The notes beneath the pieces were generated by a model. It did no database searches. It saw nothing but the letters and a program-made list of their open reading frames with translations, and was not told the origin of the DNA. Positions 25,867-33,681 of a stretch of DNA of 64,000 nt are shown here, piece after piece. Made by a program: the position numbers and the translations under genes. Numbering within the stretch: the stretch's first letter is position 1; each line of letters opens with the position of its first letter. The stretch is from assembly GCF_017744835.1 (NCBI RefSeq), contig NZ_JAGIAM010000001.1:1212243-1276242 (forward strand). Direction: 5' to 3'. Origin of the DNA: Sphingomonas sp. (GTDB lineage Bacteria > Pseudomonadota > Alphaproteobacteria > Sphingomonadales > Sphingomonadaceae).

Positions 25867-26823
25867 TCAGCCGCGCGCGGCTACCCGGGCCTCGATCGCT
25901 TCCCAGATGCGCGCGGCGGTGTCGGTCCCGTTGAACCGGTCGATCGCCACGATGCCCGTGGGCGAGGTCACGTTGATCTCGGTGAGCCATTCGCCCCCGA
26001 TAACGTCGATTCCGACGAAAAGGAGCCCGCGGCGCTTGAGCTCCGGCCCCAGGGCGGCGCAGATTTCCTTCTCCTTGTCGGTCAGCTCGGTCTGCGCCGC
26101 CGATCCGCCGACCGCGAGGTTCGAGCGGATCTCGCCCTCGCCCGGGATGCGGTTGACTGCGCCCGCGACTTCGCCGTCGACGAGCACGATGCGCTTGTCC
26201 CCTTCCGCGACCGACGGGAGGAAGGCCTGCACCATGTGCGGCTCGCGATAGGCGGTGTTGAACACTTCGATCAGCGAGGCGAGGTTGGCGCCGTCGCGGC
26301 CGACCTTGAAGATCGCCTTGCCGCCGTTGCCGTGGAGCGGCTTGACGACGATCTCGCCATGTTCGGCGAGGAACGCGCGCGCTTCGTCGAGGCTGCGCGT
26401 GACCAAGGTCGGCGGCATGAAGCGCGCATAGTCGAGGACGAAGACCTTCTCGGGCGCGTTGCGCACGCTGGCGGGATCGTTGACCACCAAAGTGCGGTCG
26501 GCGATCCGCTCGAGCAGGTGCGTCGCGGTGATGTAGCCGAGGTCGAAGGGCGGGTCCTGGCGCATCAGTACGACGTCGGCCTGCTCGCCCAGGTCGAGCT
26601 TCACCGCATCGCCGAAGGCGAAGTGATTGCCCTGGACGCGCTGGACGCTGACCGGGTGGGCGCGGGTCCAGACGTGGCCGTCTGAATAGTTCAGGTCCTC
26701 GGGGGTGTAATGATAGAGCAGGTGCCCACGCGCCTGCGCCGAGAGCATCAGCGCGAAGGTCGAATCGCCGGCGATGTTGATCTGGTCGAGCGGGTCCATC
26801 TGCACGGCGACGGTGAGCGACAT
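25867..26823 (-). CDS. gshB: Glutathione synthetase
   Basis: 318 residues from the ATG at 26823. It ligates gamma-glutamylcysteine to glycine with ATP. MDPLDQINIAGDSTFALMLSA (first 21 shown as its opening block), LMRQDPPFDLGYI (about 86-98), IVVKPLHGNGGKAIFKV (about 140-156) and FVGIDVIGGEWLTEINVTSPTG (ATP-grasp and Mg2+ ligands, about 269-290) are diagnostic. A longer frame runs upstream to 27171 but crosses yraN and has no family match there. It lies downstream of yraN (54 bases) and upstream of dedA. Confidence 0.93.
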   Translation of the reverse strand: MSLTVAVQMDPLDQINIAGDSTFALMLSAQARGHLLYHYTPEDLNYSDGHVWTRAHPVSVQRVQGNHFAFGDAVKLDLGEQADVVLMRQDPPFDLGYITATHLLERIADRTLVVNDPASVRNAPEKVFVLDYARFMPPTLVTRSLDEARAFLAEHGEIVVKPLHGNGGKAIFKVGRDGANLASLIEVFNTAYREPHMVQAFLPSVAEGDKRIVLVDGEVAGAVNRIPGEGEIRSNLAVGGSAAQTELTDKEKEICAALGPELKRRGLLFVGIDVIGGEWLTEINVTSPTGIVAIDRFNGTDTAARIWEAIEARVAARG

Positions 26824-26876
26824 TTTCGGTGGGCCTCCCTTGGACGCCGGCGATGTAGGGCGCGCAGTGCCGCTTG

Positions 26877-27230
26877 TCACCCGATCCAGGCATTCTCGAT
26901 GTGGCGCGGGGCCGCGCGCGGGGCGATCAGGATCACGTCGATGCGGATGTCGTCGCCGGGACCGGCGAGGCGCGGCATCAGATATTCGGCCGCGGCTGCG
27001 ACGCGCGCGAGCCGGCGCTCGTCGATCGCGAAATCGAGCTCGACGGTCGTTGCACGGGTCTTCACTTCGACGAAAGCAACCAGATTGCCGCGCCGGGCGA
27101 CCAGGTCGACTTCGCCGACGGGGGTGCGCACGCGCCGCTCGAGGATGCGCCAGCCCTTGAGCCGCAGCCACCAGCCCGCGACTCGCTCGCCGCGCCGGCC
27201 CGAAGCCTCGGCGGCGCGGCGGTCTCTCAT
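26877..27230 (-). CDS. YraN family (UPF0102) putative nuclease-fold protein
   Basis: 117 residues. The restriction-endonuclease-like core is GEVDLVARRGNLVAFVEVKTR (about 39-59), with the D and E-x-K of a PD-(D/E)xK site, followed by RIDVILI (about 96-102). Activity is not established for the family. The start overlaps the rsmI stop by ATGA (27227-27230). The grouping of rsmI, yraN and an LpoA-like gene on the opposite strand parallels yraL-yraM-yraN in E. coli. Confidence 0.88.
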   Translation of the reverse strand: MRDRRAAEASGRRGERVAGWWLRLKGWRILERRVRTPVGEVDLVARRGNLVAFVEVKTRATTVELDFAIDERRLARVAAAAEYLMPRLAGPGDDIRIDVILIAPRAAPRHIENAWIG

Positions 27231-28060
27231 CCCTTCATCTCCATCGCCCGGGCGTAGAGCGCCTTGCGGTCGAGCCCCAGCCTTTTGGCGACCTCGCCGG
27301 CGGCCTTGGAGGCGGGCAGGCGAGTGAGGGCCTCGGCGAGCGCCGCGTCGGCGTCCTCGGCGCTGGCGGGAGGCGCCTCGCCCGGAGGCGCCACCACCAC
27401 GACGATCTCGCCCTTGGGCGGCGCGTCGGCATAGCGTGCGGCGAGCGAGGAGAGCGTGCCGGTCACGCATTCCTCGAACTTCTTGGTGATCTCGCGCGCG
27501 ACTCCCGCCTCGCGATCGCCCAGCCCGTCGGCGAGCGCGGTCAGGCAGGCGGCGAGGCGCGGGCCCGATTCGTAGAGCACCAGAGTCGCCCGCACGGCCG
27601 CGATCTCGGCGATCGCCTCGGCGCGCGCCTGCTGCTTGGGCGGCAGGAAACCGAGGAAGAGGAAGCGATCAGTCGGCAGCCCGGCGAGCGTCAGCGCGGC
27701 GATCGCGGCGCAGGGGCCGGGGATCGTGGTCACCGCATGGCCGGCCGCGCGCGCGTCGCGCACCAGCTTGAAGCCGGGGTCCGAGATCAGCGGCGTGCCT
27801 GCGTCCGAGACGAGCGCGACCACTTCGCTGCCCATTCGCGCGACCAGCCCGGGGCGTACCGCATCGGCGTTATGGTCGTGATAGGGCGTCATCCGCCCCT
27901 TTGCGCCGAGGTGGCGGAAAAGCCCGGCTGTCACACGCGAGTCTTCGACCGCAACAATATCGGCGTTCATCAGTACTTCAGCCGCGCGCGGGCTTAGGTC
28001 GCCGAGATTGCCGATCGGCGTGGCGACGATATACAGGCCGGGCGTTAGAACAGAGCTCAT
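27227..28060 (-). CDS. rsmI: 16S rRNA (cytidine(1402)-2'-O)-methyltransferase
   Basis: 277 residues. GLYIVATPIGNLGDLSPRA (about 8-26), VAVEDSRVTAGLF (about 36-48), VALVSDAGTPLISDPG (about 82-97) and TIPGPCAAIAALTLAGLP (about 112-129) define RsmI. It 2'-O-methylates C1402 in the ribosomal P site using SAM. The C-terminus carries the helical HTH-like tail (PASKAAGEVAKRLGLDRKALYARAM). It is divergent from the LpoA-like gene with only 11 bases between the start codons' outer ends. Confidence 0.93.
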   Translation of the reverse strand: MSSVLTPGLYIVATPIGNLGDLSPRAAEVLMNADIVAVEDSRVTAGLFRHLGAKGRMTPYHDHNADAVRPGLVARMGSEVVALVSDAGTPLISDPGFKLVRDARAAGHAVTTIPGPCAAIAALTLAGLPTDRFLFLGFLPPKQQARAEAIAEIAAVRATLVLYESGPRLAACLTALADGLGDREAGVAREITKKFEECVTGTLSSLAARYADAPPKGEIVVVVAPPGEAPPASAEDADAALAEALTRLPASKAAGEVAKRLGLDRKALYARAMEMKG

Positions 28061-28071
28061 CGGGGAGTGTC

Positions 28072-29277
28072 ATGGCAGAGGGTGTAGGCAAACCGCAACA
28101 CGGGCTTTGGACCCTCGTCCGCCGAGCGACACTGGGCGCGACGATGCTGCTCGCCGCCTGCGCGACCGGTCCGCGGGTCGTGCCCGAGCGCGAGCGCCCG
28201 CCCGTGGTCGAGCGCCCCGTCGCGCCGCCGGTGATTGCGCCTGGGCTGCCACAGGACGTCGAACGTCATCGCGTCGCGCTGCTCGTGCCGCTCACCGGCA
28301 CCAATGCCGGCGTCGGCCGCTCGCTCCAAAATGCCACCCAGCTCGCGATCCTCGACGCCAAGGCCGATTCGATCCGCATCACCACTTATGACACCGCCGG
28401 TGCCGGCGGGGCCGCCGCGGCTGCGCAGCAGGCGATCGCCGAGGGCAACCGGCTGATCCTCGGCCCGCTGCTCGCCGAGGATGCGCGGGCAGTGGCACCG
28501 ATCGCCCGTCAGGCGCGCGTCCCGGTGCTCAGCTTCTCCAACGACGTGAGCGCGGCGGGTAACGGCACTTTCCTGCTCGGCTATATGCCCTCGCAGTCGA
28601 TCGACCGCGTCGTGCATTTCGCCAAGGGCAACGGCATCACCCAGTTCGTCGGGCTGATCCCCTCGGGCCTCTATGGCGAGCGCGCCTCGACGGCGTTCCT
28701 GCGCTCAGTCGAGGATGCCGGCGGCAAGGTGCTGGCGCTCGAGACGTTCGATGCGCGTCCGGGCTCGCTGACCAGCGCGGTCGCCAAGGTCACGCGCTCG
28801 CCGTTCCAGGCAGTGCTGATCGCCGGCAGCGCCAACAGCGCGGTCACCGCCGTCCCCGCCATCCGCCGCGCGCCAGCCGGCAAGACCGCGCGCGTGCTCG
28901 GCACCGAGCTGTGGAACACCGATTCGGCGATCGGCTCCAAGACCGTGCTCAACGGCGCCTGGTTCGCGAGCGTGCCCAACCGCTACTATCGCCAGTATGC
29001 GACCAAATATCGCGCGCGTTTCGGCTCGGCGCCCTATCGGCTGTCGACGCTCGGCTATGACGCGGTGCTGCTCACCGTGCGCATCGCGCGCGACTGGCGG
29101 CCGGGCACCGAATTCCCCGAGCGCCGGCTGACCGATTCGGACGGCTTCGCGGGGCTGGACGGCGCATTCCGCTTCAACCGCGACGGCATCGCCGAGCGCG
29201 CGCTGGAAGTACAGGAGATCAAGGGCGGGACGACCGTGACCGTATCGCCCGCGCCAACTGGTTTCGGCGGGCAATGA
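28072..29277 (+). CDS. LpoA-like penicillin-binding protein activator lipoprotein
   Basis: 401 residues. GGGGAG lies 4 bases before the ATG at 28072. Residues about 17-30 form a lipoprotein signal with lipobox LAAC; Cys31 would be lipidated. A Pro-rich linker follows (PERERPPVVERPVAPPVIAP, about 36-55). The rest is a type I periplasmic-binding fold (HRVALLVPLTGTNAGVGRSL, LILGPLLAEDARAVAPIA, VPVLSFSND), as in the C-terminal half of LpoA. In E. coli LpoA activates PBP1A; here the TPR-like N-terminal domain of LpoA is missing, so the mechanism may differ. Neighbouring rsmI and yraN support the assignment. Confidence 0.83.
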   Translation: MAEGVGKPQHGLWTLVRRATLGATMLLAACATGPRVVPERERPPVVERPVAPPVIAPGLPQDVERHRVALLVPLTGTNAGVGRSLQNATQLAILDAKADSIRITTYDTAGAGGAAAAAQQAIAEGNRLILGPLLAEDARAVAPIARQARVPVLSFSNDVSAAGNGTFLLGYMPSQSIDRVVHFAKGNGITQFVGLIPSGLYGERASTAFLRSVEDAGGKVLALETFDARPGSLTSAVAKVTRSPFQAVLIAGSANSAVTAVPAIRRAPAGKTARVLGTELWNTDSAIGSKTVLNGAWFASVPNRYYRQYATKYRARFGSAPYRLSTLGYDAVLLTVRIARDWRPGTEFPERRLTDSDGFAGLDGAFRFNRDGIAERALEVQEIKGGTTVTVSPAPTGFGGQ

Positions 29278-29376
29278 CCCGGCAGGACTACGGCTGAGAC
29301 TCCGGTCCGCGCGCCACGAGCCCGCAACCGAATTGGCCGGCGCGCTGTGTGCCGGCCCGGATGACGGAGGTGCGCG

Positions 29377-30405
29377 ATGAAAGCCGTTCGTTTTGTCGAA
29401 GTGGGTCGCCCCGCGGAAATCGTCGATCTCCCCAAACCCCAGCCGGGGCCGGGCCAGGTGCTCGTGCGGATCGCCGGAGCGGGCGTCTGCCATTCGGATC
29501 TGCACGTGCTCGACCACGGGATCGGCATCCCCGGCCCCTTCACGCTGGGCCATGAGAACGCCGGCTGGATCGAAGCACTCGGCCAGGGCGTGACTCGCTG
29601 GCAGGAAGGGCAGGCGGTGGCGGTCTACGGCCCCTGGGGCTGTGGAACCTGCCGCACCTGCCAGACCTCTGCCGAGAATTATTGCGAGCGCCACGCCAGC
29701 ATCTCCACGTATGGCGGGGGGCTGGGATCCGATGGCGGCATGGCCGAATACATGATCGTACCGTCTTCGCGACTGCTGGTGCCGCTCGATGACCTCGATC
29801 CGGTGCAGGCCGCGCCGCTCAGCGATGCGGCGCTCACCCCCTATCACGCGATCAAGGCGGCACTGGCGCTGCTGACGCCTGACGCCACGGTGCTGGTGCT
29901 CGGCGTAGGCGGATTGGGCCACATGGCAGTGCAGATCCTTCGCGCGCTCTCGCCGGCGACGATCATCGCCGGCGATATCGATGCGGCGAAGCTGGAGCAC
30001 GCCCGCCAGCTTGGCGCAGCGCACGCAATCAACACCGGCGATCCGAGGGCACGCGAGGAGATCCTCGATCTCGTCGGCGAACGCGGCGTCACCGTTGCGC
30101 TCGACTTCGTGGGTGCGCAGCCGACGATCGATCTGGCCACAGGCGTCGTCGGCCGGAACAGTCGCGTTACGGTGGTCGGCCTGGCGGGTGGCACGGTGCA
30201 TTATTCCGAGAACAATCCCCCCTACGGCACGCAGGTGACCATTCCCTATTGGGGTTCGCGCACCGAACTGATCGAAGTGATCGCGCTGGCGCGTGCGGGC
30301 CGGATCAAGGCGGCGGTGGAGACCTTCCAGCTCGACCAGGCCAACGAAGTCTATCAGCGGCTTCGCGCGGGCAAGATCCAGGGCAGGGCGGTGCTGCTGC
30401 CCTAG
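29377..30405 (+). CDS. Zinc-dependent NAD(P) alcohol dehydrogenase
   Basis: 342-residue medium-chain dehydrogenase. The catalytic zinc ligands are Cys in GVCHSD (about 37) and His-Glu in LGHENAG (about 62-63). The structural zinc knot is CGTCRTCQTSAENYC (about 89-103). The nucleotide-binding loop is LGVGGLGHMAVQ (about 174-185), and GDID after it suggests NAD+ preference by the terminal acidic residue. The substrate alcohol or aldehyde is unknown. It has its own 5' region and ends overlapping the convergent hemW by 4 bases (30402-30405). Confidence 0.9.
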   Translation: MKAVRFVEVGRPAEIVDLPKPQPGPGQVLVRIAGAGVCHSDLHVLDHGIGIPGPFTLGHENAGWIEALGQGVTRWQEGQAVAVYGPWGCGTCRTCQTSAENYCERHASISTYGGGLGSDGGMAEYMIVPSSRLLVPLDDLDPVQAAPLSDAALTPYHAIKAALALLTPDATVLVLGVGGLGHMAVQILRALSPATIIAGDIDAAKLEHARQLGAAHAINTGDPRAREEILDLVGERGVTVALDFVGAQPTIDLATGVVGRNSRVTVVGLAGGTVHYSENNPPYGTQVTIPYWGSRTELIEVIALARAGRIKAAVETFQLDQANEVYQRLRAGKIQGRAVLLP

Positions 30406-31535
30406 GCGACGATCTCGCGCAGGATCGCTTCGAGCAACGGCATGCCCCGCTCGGTAACGATCAGCCGGTCGCCTGTGCGTGCGACGAGTTGCTGATCCAC
30501 GAGCTGGCCCAGCGCCTTCTCGTCGAGTGGAAGCGCGCCGAGCGCCCCGATGCCGGCCAGGTCGACGCCTTCGCCGAGGCGTAGGCCCATCAGCAGCGCC
30601 TCGACCGCTTGTTCCTGCGGTGCCAGCGCATCCTCGCGCTCGATGCCGTGGCCGTTGCGCTCGATCGCGGTGATCCAGTTCTCGGGCTTCTTGCGGCGGA
30701 GCGTCGCCATGCCGCCGCGGCGTCCGTGCGCGCCGGGGCCGACGCCGGCATAATCGCCATAGCGCCAATAGGTCAGGTTGTGCCGGCTCTCGGCGCCCGG
30801 CCGGGCATGGTTGGAGATCTCATAGGCGGGCAGCCCCGCGGCCGCAGTGATCGCGCGCGTCGCTTCGAACAGGTCGGCGGCGGCGTCGGGATCATAGGCC
30901 TCGAGCTCCCCCTTCTCGAACAAGGTCGCGAAGCGCGTGCCGGGCTCGATCGTGAGCTGGTAGAGCGAGAGATGCTCGGTGCCGTAGGCAAGCGCGCGCT
31001 CGAGCTCGGCGGTCCAGCCGGCGAGCGTCTGGCCGGGACGCGCGTAGATCAGGTCGAAGCTCACGCGGCTGAAGGCGGCTTGGGCGGTTTCGAGCGCGCC
31101 CAATCCCTCGTCGACGCCGTGCGCGCGGCCGAGGAAGCGCAGCGCGTCGTCGTCGAGCGCCTGGAGGCCCAGCGAGACACGGTTGACGCCGGCCGACGCG
31201 AGATCGGCGAAGCGCGCCGCCTCGACCGAGGATGGGTTCGCCTCGAGCGTGATCTCGACGCCGGGCTCGAAGCCCCAGTGGCGCTCGGCAGCCTCGATCA
31301 CCGCCGCCACCGTCTCGGGCGGCATCAGCGAAGGCGTGCCCCCGCCGAAGAAGATCGATCCCAGCCGCCGCCCGGGCAGCGCCGCCGCCTCATGCGCCAG
31401 GTCGGCGAGCATCGCCGCGCGCCACACCTGCTGGTCCACCGATTCGCGGACATGGCTGTTGAAGTCGCAATAGGGGCATTTGGAGACGCAGAAGGGCCAG
31501 TGCACGTACAGTGCGAGGGGAGAAGCGTCTGTCAT
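30402..31535 (-). CDS. hemW: Radical SAM haem chaperone HemW
   Basis: 377 residues from the ATG at 31535, with no strong ribosome-binding site; an alternative GTG lies at 31601. The radical-SAM cluster motif is Cys16-x3-Cys20-x2-Cys23 in FCVSKCPYCDFNSH. GSIFFGGGTPSL (about 62-73) and EANPSSVE (about 101-108) line the SAM site. HLSLYQLTIEPGT and HNLTYWRYGDYAGVGPGAHG are the HemW/HemN markers. It lacks the extra N-terminal Cys arrangement of true HemN, so haem delivery rather than coproporphyrinogen oxidation is expected. A tRNA-Gly gene lies 98 bases upstream on the same strand. Confidence 0.9.
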   Translation of the reverse strand: MTDASPLALYVHWPFCVSKCPYCDFNSHVRESVDQQVWRAAMLADLAHEAAALPGRRLGSIFFGGGTPSLMPPETVAAVIEAAERHWGFEPGVEITLEANPSSVEAARFADLASAGVNRVSLGLQALDDDALRFLGRAHGVDEGLGALETAQAAFSRVSFDLIYARPGQTLAGWTAELERALAYGTEHLSLYQLTIEPGTRFATLFEKGELEAYDPDAAADLFEATRAITAAAGLPAYEISNHARPGAESRHNLTYWRYGDYAGVGPGAHGRRGGMATLRRKKPENWITAIERNGHGIEREDALAPQEQAVEALLMGLRLGEGVDLAGIGALGALPLDEKALGQLVDQQLVARTGDRLIVTERGMPLLEAILREIVA

Positions 31536-31633
31536 CGAAAGCGGGGCCGGCTGGAGCGGGTGATCGAGCCGCGCGCGAAGCCCGGAAGGGCCGAGCGCCA
31601 TAATCGATCACGGGTTCGTAAGAACTGAGCGGC

Positions 31634-31707
31634 TGGAGCGGGTAACGGGAATCGAACCCGTGTATTCAGCTTGGAAGGCTGCTGCACTACCATTGTGCTA
31701 TACCCGC
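31634..31707 (-). tRNA. tRNA-Gly (anticodon TCC)
   Basis: 74 nucleotides including the encoded CCA. Acceptor stem GCGGGTA pairs fully with TACCCGC, discriminator U, then CCA. The T arm holds CGGGTTCGATTCCCG. The anticodon loop is CTTCCAA, anticodon TCC, reading GGA and probably GGG. Transcribed towards hemW. Confidence 0.95.
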
Positions 31708-31836
31708 CCAGCGGCGTGCCGAGTGCCACATGCACCCGGGGCCGGTCAACATAGTGCGGCACCGTTCGGTTGCAATCTCCCGCTGGCCAATGCTTTCGCA
31801 TGTGTTATGGTACATCATCACAATGGGAGAAATGCC

Positions 31837-32244
31837 ATGGTCAAGCACGTCCGTGTTGCCGAGCCCGTCCCTTTCAGCGCGATCAACGTCACGCCGTTCA
31901 TCGACGTGATGCTGGTGCTGCTGATCGTGATGATCCTGAGCATCCCCGTTGCCAGCCACAAGCTTCCGGTCGATCTGCCGAGCGGCCTCGGCACGACGGC
32001 GCCCGAGACACCGCACCAGCTCGCGATCGACCGCGGAGGTGCGCTCTATTGGGACGGCGCGCCGATCGCCGAGGCGCAGCTGCCGGCTAGGCTGGCGCAG
32101 GTCGGCGCCGACCCCGCGGGCGTGCTCCACATGAACACCGATCCCGAGGCCCGCTACGAGCGATTCGACCACGTGCTGGCGCAGGTGAAGCGCGCGGGCG
32201 TCAACCGGCTCGGCTTTGTCGGGCTTCGTCCGTTCGAGGATTGA
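31837..32244 (+). CDS. exbD: ExbD/TolR family biopolymer transport protein
   Basis: 135 residues. One membrane helix spans about 23-42 (DVMLVLLIVMILSIPV), with the conserved membrane aspartate Asp23 in NVTPFIDVMLVLL; the periplasmic domain follows. ExbD/TolR works with a pentameric ExbB/TolQ to convert proton-motive force into TonB or Tol energy. No exbB, tolQ or tonB is adjacent, so it must pair with a distant gene. GGGAGA precedes the ATG by about 7 bases. Confidence 0.88.
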   Translation: MVKHVRVAEPVPFSAINVTPFIDVMLVLLIVMILSIPVASHKLPVDLPSGLGTTAPETPHQLAIDRGGALYWDGAPIAEAQLPARLAQVGADPAGVLHMNTDPEARYERFDHVLAQVKRAGVNRLGFVGLRPFED

Positions 32245-32303
32245 GGAACGCACTAGTCCGTGGCAGCGTTTGTTACGTTCCCGAACGAATGGTGAGGAAG
32301 CTC

Positions 32304-33191
32304 ATGCGTACCGCCTTCGCACTCGCCGCTGCCTGCGTGCTCGCAGCGTGCCACCAGCAGCCTGCCACGGACAATGGAGAAGCGGCGAACGACGCCGCGC
32401 TCGCCGCCAACCAGGGGGAGCCGGAACCCGCGCCCGCGGAGACGCCCGCGACCCCGGCCCCGCTCAGCCCGCCGGCTCCCGGCGAGCCGGGCGGGCTGGA
32501 CAATGACATGACTCCTGTCGCCGAAGGGCGGATCGACCCGGGCAGCGCTCAGGGCGCCGGGCAGGTCGTGCAGCAATATTTCGCGCTGATCGAGGCAGGC
32601 CGCTACCGCGACGCCTGGGCACTATGGTCCGACGGCGGCCGCGCGTCGGGCATGACGGCCGACGCCTTTGCCGCGAGCTTCGGCCGCTATTCCGAATATC
32701 ACGCCAATATCGGCGCGCCGGGGCGCATCGATGCGGGCGCGGGGCAGCGCTATGTGACCGTGCCCGTGCAGGTCTATGGCCGCCTGCGCGAGGGCAACCG
32801 CGAGTTCAATCAGCGCGGATCGATGACGCTCCACCGCGCCGGCGACATTCCGGGCGCGACCGCGGAGCAGCGGAGCTGGCGCATCCACAGCTCCGACCTC
32901 AGGCCCGGAGCGGCTGCCGCCACGCCTGCGCCGAGCCCGACGCCCACCGCGGCGGCGATCAACCGGCGCTTCCGCTGCACCGACGGCGGGCGGCTCGCCA
33001 CGCATTACGAGCCGGGGAGCGAGCGGATCACGGTCACGCGCAGCGGCCGCGTGGTTGCGACCCTGCGTCAGCAGCGCGTAGCGTCCGGCACGCTCTTCGT
33101 CGGCGGCGGATACACGTTGCGCGGCAAGGGCGACTACCAGACCTTCACTCCCCCCGGCAGACGGCCGATCGGCTGCACGGCGATGCGATAG
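32304..33191 (+). CDS. Lipoprotein with C-terminal MliC-type lysozyme-inhibitor domain
   Basis: 295 residues from the ATG at 32304 (GAGG 6 bases upstream); an ATG at 32289 is also open. The signal MRTAFALAAACVLAAC gives a lipidated Cys16. A low-complexity Pro/Ala/Glu linker runs to about residue 65. A middle domain (about 78-195: YFALIEAGRYRDAWALWSDGGR) resembles small secreted helix-strand domains seen in many sphingomonad lipoproteins. The C-terminal part (about 222-295: RRFRCTDGGRLATHYEP ... GTLFVGGGYTLRGKGDYQTF) matches MliC, which inhibits C-type lysozymes; Cys227 and the Cys near the C-terminus can form its disulfide. A defence role against lysozyme is inferred from the family. Confidence 0.72.
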   Translation: MRTAFALAAACVLAACHQQPATDNGEAANDAALAANQGEPEPAPAETPATPAPLSPPAPGEPGGLDNDMTPVAEGRIDPGSAQGAGQVVQQYFALIEAGRYRDAWALWSDGGRASGMTADAFAASFGRYSEYHANIGAPGRIDAGAGQRYVTVPVQVYGRLREGNREFNQRGSMTLHRAGDIPGATAEQRSWRIHSSDLRPGAAAATPAPSPTPTAAAINRRFRCTDGGRLATHYEPGSERITVTRSGRVVATLRQQRVASGTLFVGGGYTLRGKGDYQTFTPPGRRPIGCTAMR

Positions 33192-33192
33192 G

Positions 33193-33588
33193 ATGGCGCG
33201 TTACACCCGGACGATCACTGCCGGCCCCGACGACATCGACGTGCTCGGTCACGTCAACAATGCCGTGTGGGTGAAGTGGATCCAGGATGTCGCGGTCGCG
33301 CATTGGGAGGCAGTGGCGCCGCCCGAGCACCGCGACGCCTATATCTGGGTCGTGACGCGCCACGAGATCGACTATCGCGGCAACGTCTCCGAAGGCGAGA
33401 CGGTCACCGCCGAGACCTGGGTGAGCGAACCGCCGCGCGGCGCGCGCTTCGACCGGTACATGCGCTTCACCGGCGCCGACGGGAAGGTACGGGTGGAGGC
33501 CAAGACCACCTGGGCGATCCTCGACCGCGCCACCGGCCGGCTGCTGCGCGTGCCGGCTGAGGTGGCGGCGCCGTTTCTCGATCAATGA
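33193..33588 (+). CDS. Acyl-CoA thioesterase (hotdog fold, 4HBT/YbgC-FadM type)
   Basis: 131 residues. DDIDVLGHVNNAVWVKWIQDVA (residues about 13-33; Asp16 and the HVNN turn) is the 4-hydroxybenzoyl-CoA thioesterase signature, followed by VVTRHEIDYRGNVSEGETVTAE in the second strand region. It likely hydrolyses an acyl-CoA. It starts 1 base after the stop of the lipoprotein gene, so the pair is probably co-transcribed, though no functional link is obvious. An 81-bp repeat element follows. Confidence 0.85.
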   Translation: MARYTRTITAGPDDIDVLGHVNNAVWVKWIQDVAVAHWEAVAPPEHRDAYIWVVTRHEIDYRGNVSEGETVTAETWVSEPPRGARFDRYMRFTGADGKVRVEAKTTWAILDRATGRLLRVPAEVAAPFLDQ

Positions 33589-33595
33589 ACGACCC

Positions 33596-33676
33596 CGTCA
33601 TCCCCGCGGAGGCGGGGACCCAGGAGTCGCGAAGAATGACCTTGCCGCCCTGGTGCCCCGTCTTCGCGGGGTGACG
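33596..33676. repeat. 81-bp inverted-repeat element (GTCATCCCCGC type)
   Basis: The left arm (33596-33624, CGTCATCCCCGCGGAGGCGG then GGACCCAGG) and the right arm (33649-33676, CCTGGTGCCCCGTCTTCGCG then GGGTGACG) are near inverse copies, each also containing its own CCCCGC/GCGGGG hairpin. They flank 24 unique bases. This is the common dispersed proteobacterial GTCATCCCCGC repeat, here arranged as a MITE-like doublet between convergent genes. Confidence 0.75.
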
Positions 33677-33681
33677 AAGGC

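Noticed and set aside
31800..31825. Zur or Fur box upstream of exbD (GTGTTATGGTACATCATCAC)
   Set aside because: Only the centre GTAC and outer GTG/CAC are symmetric; it does not match either consensus well enough.
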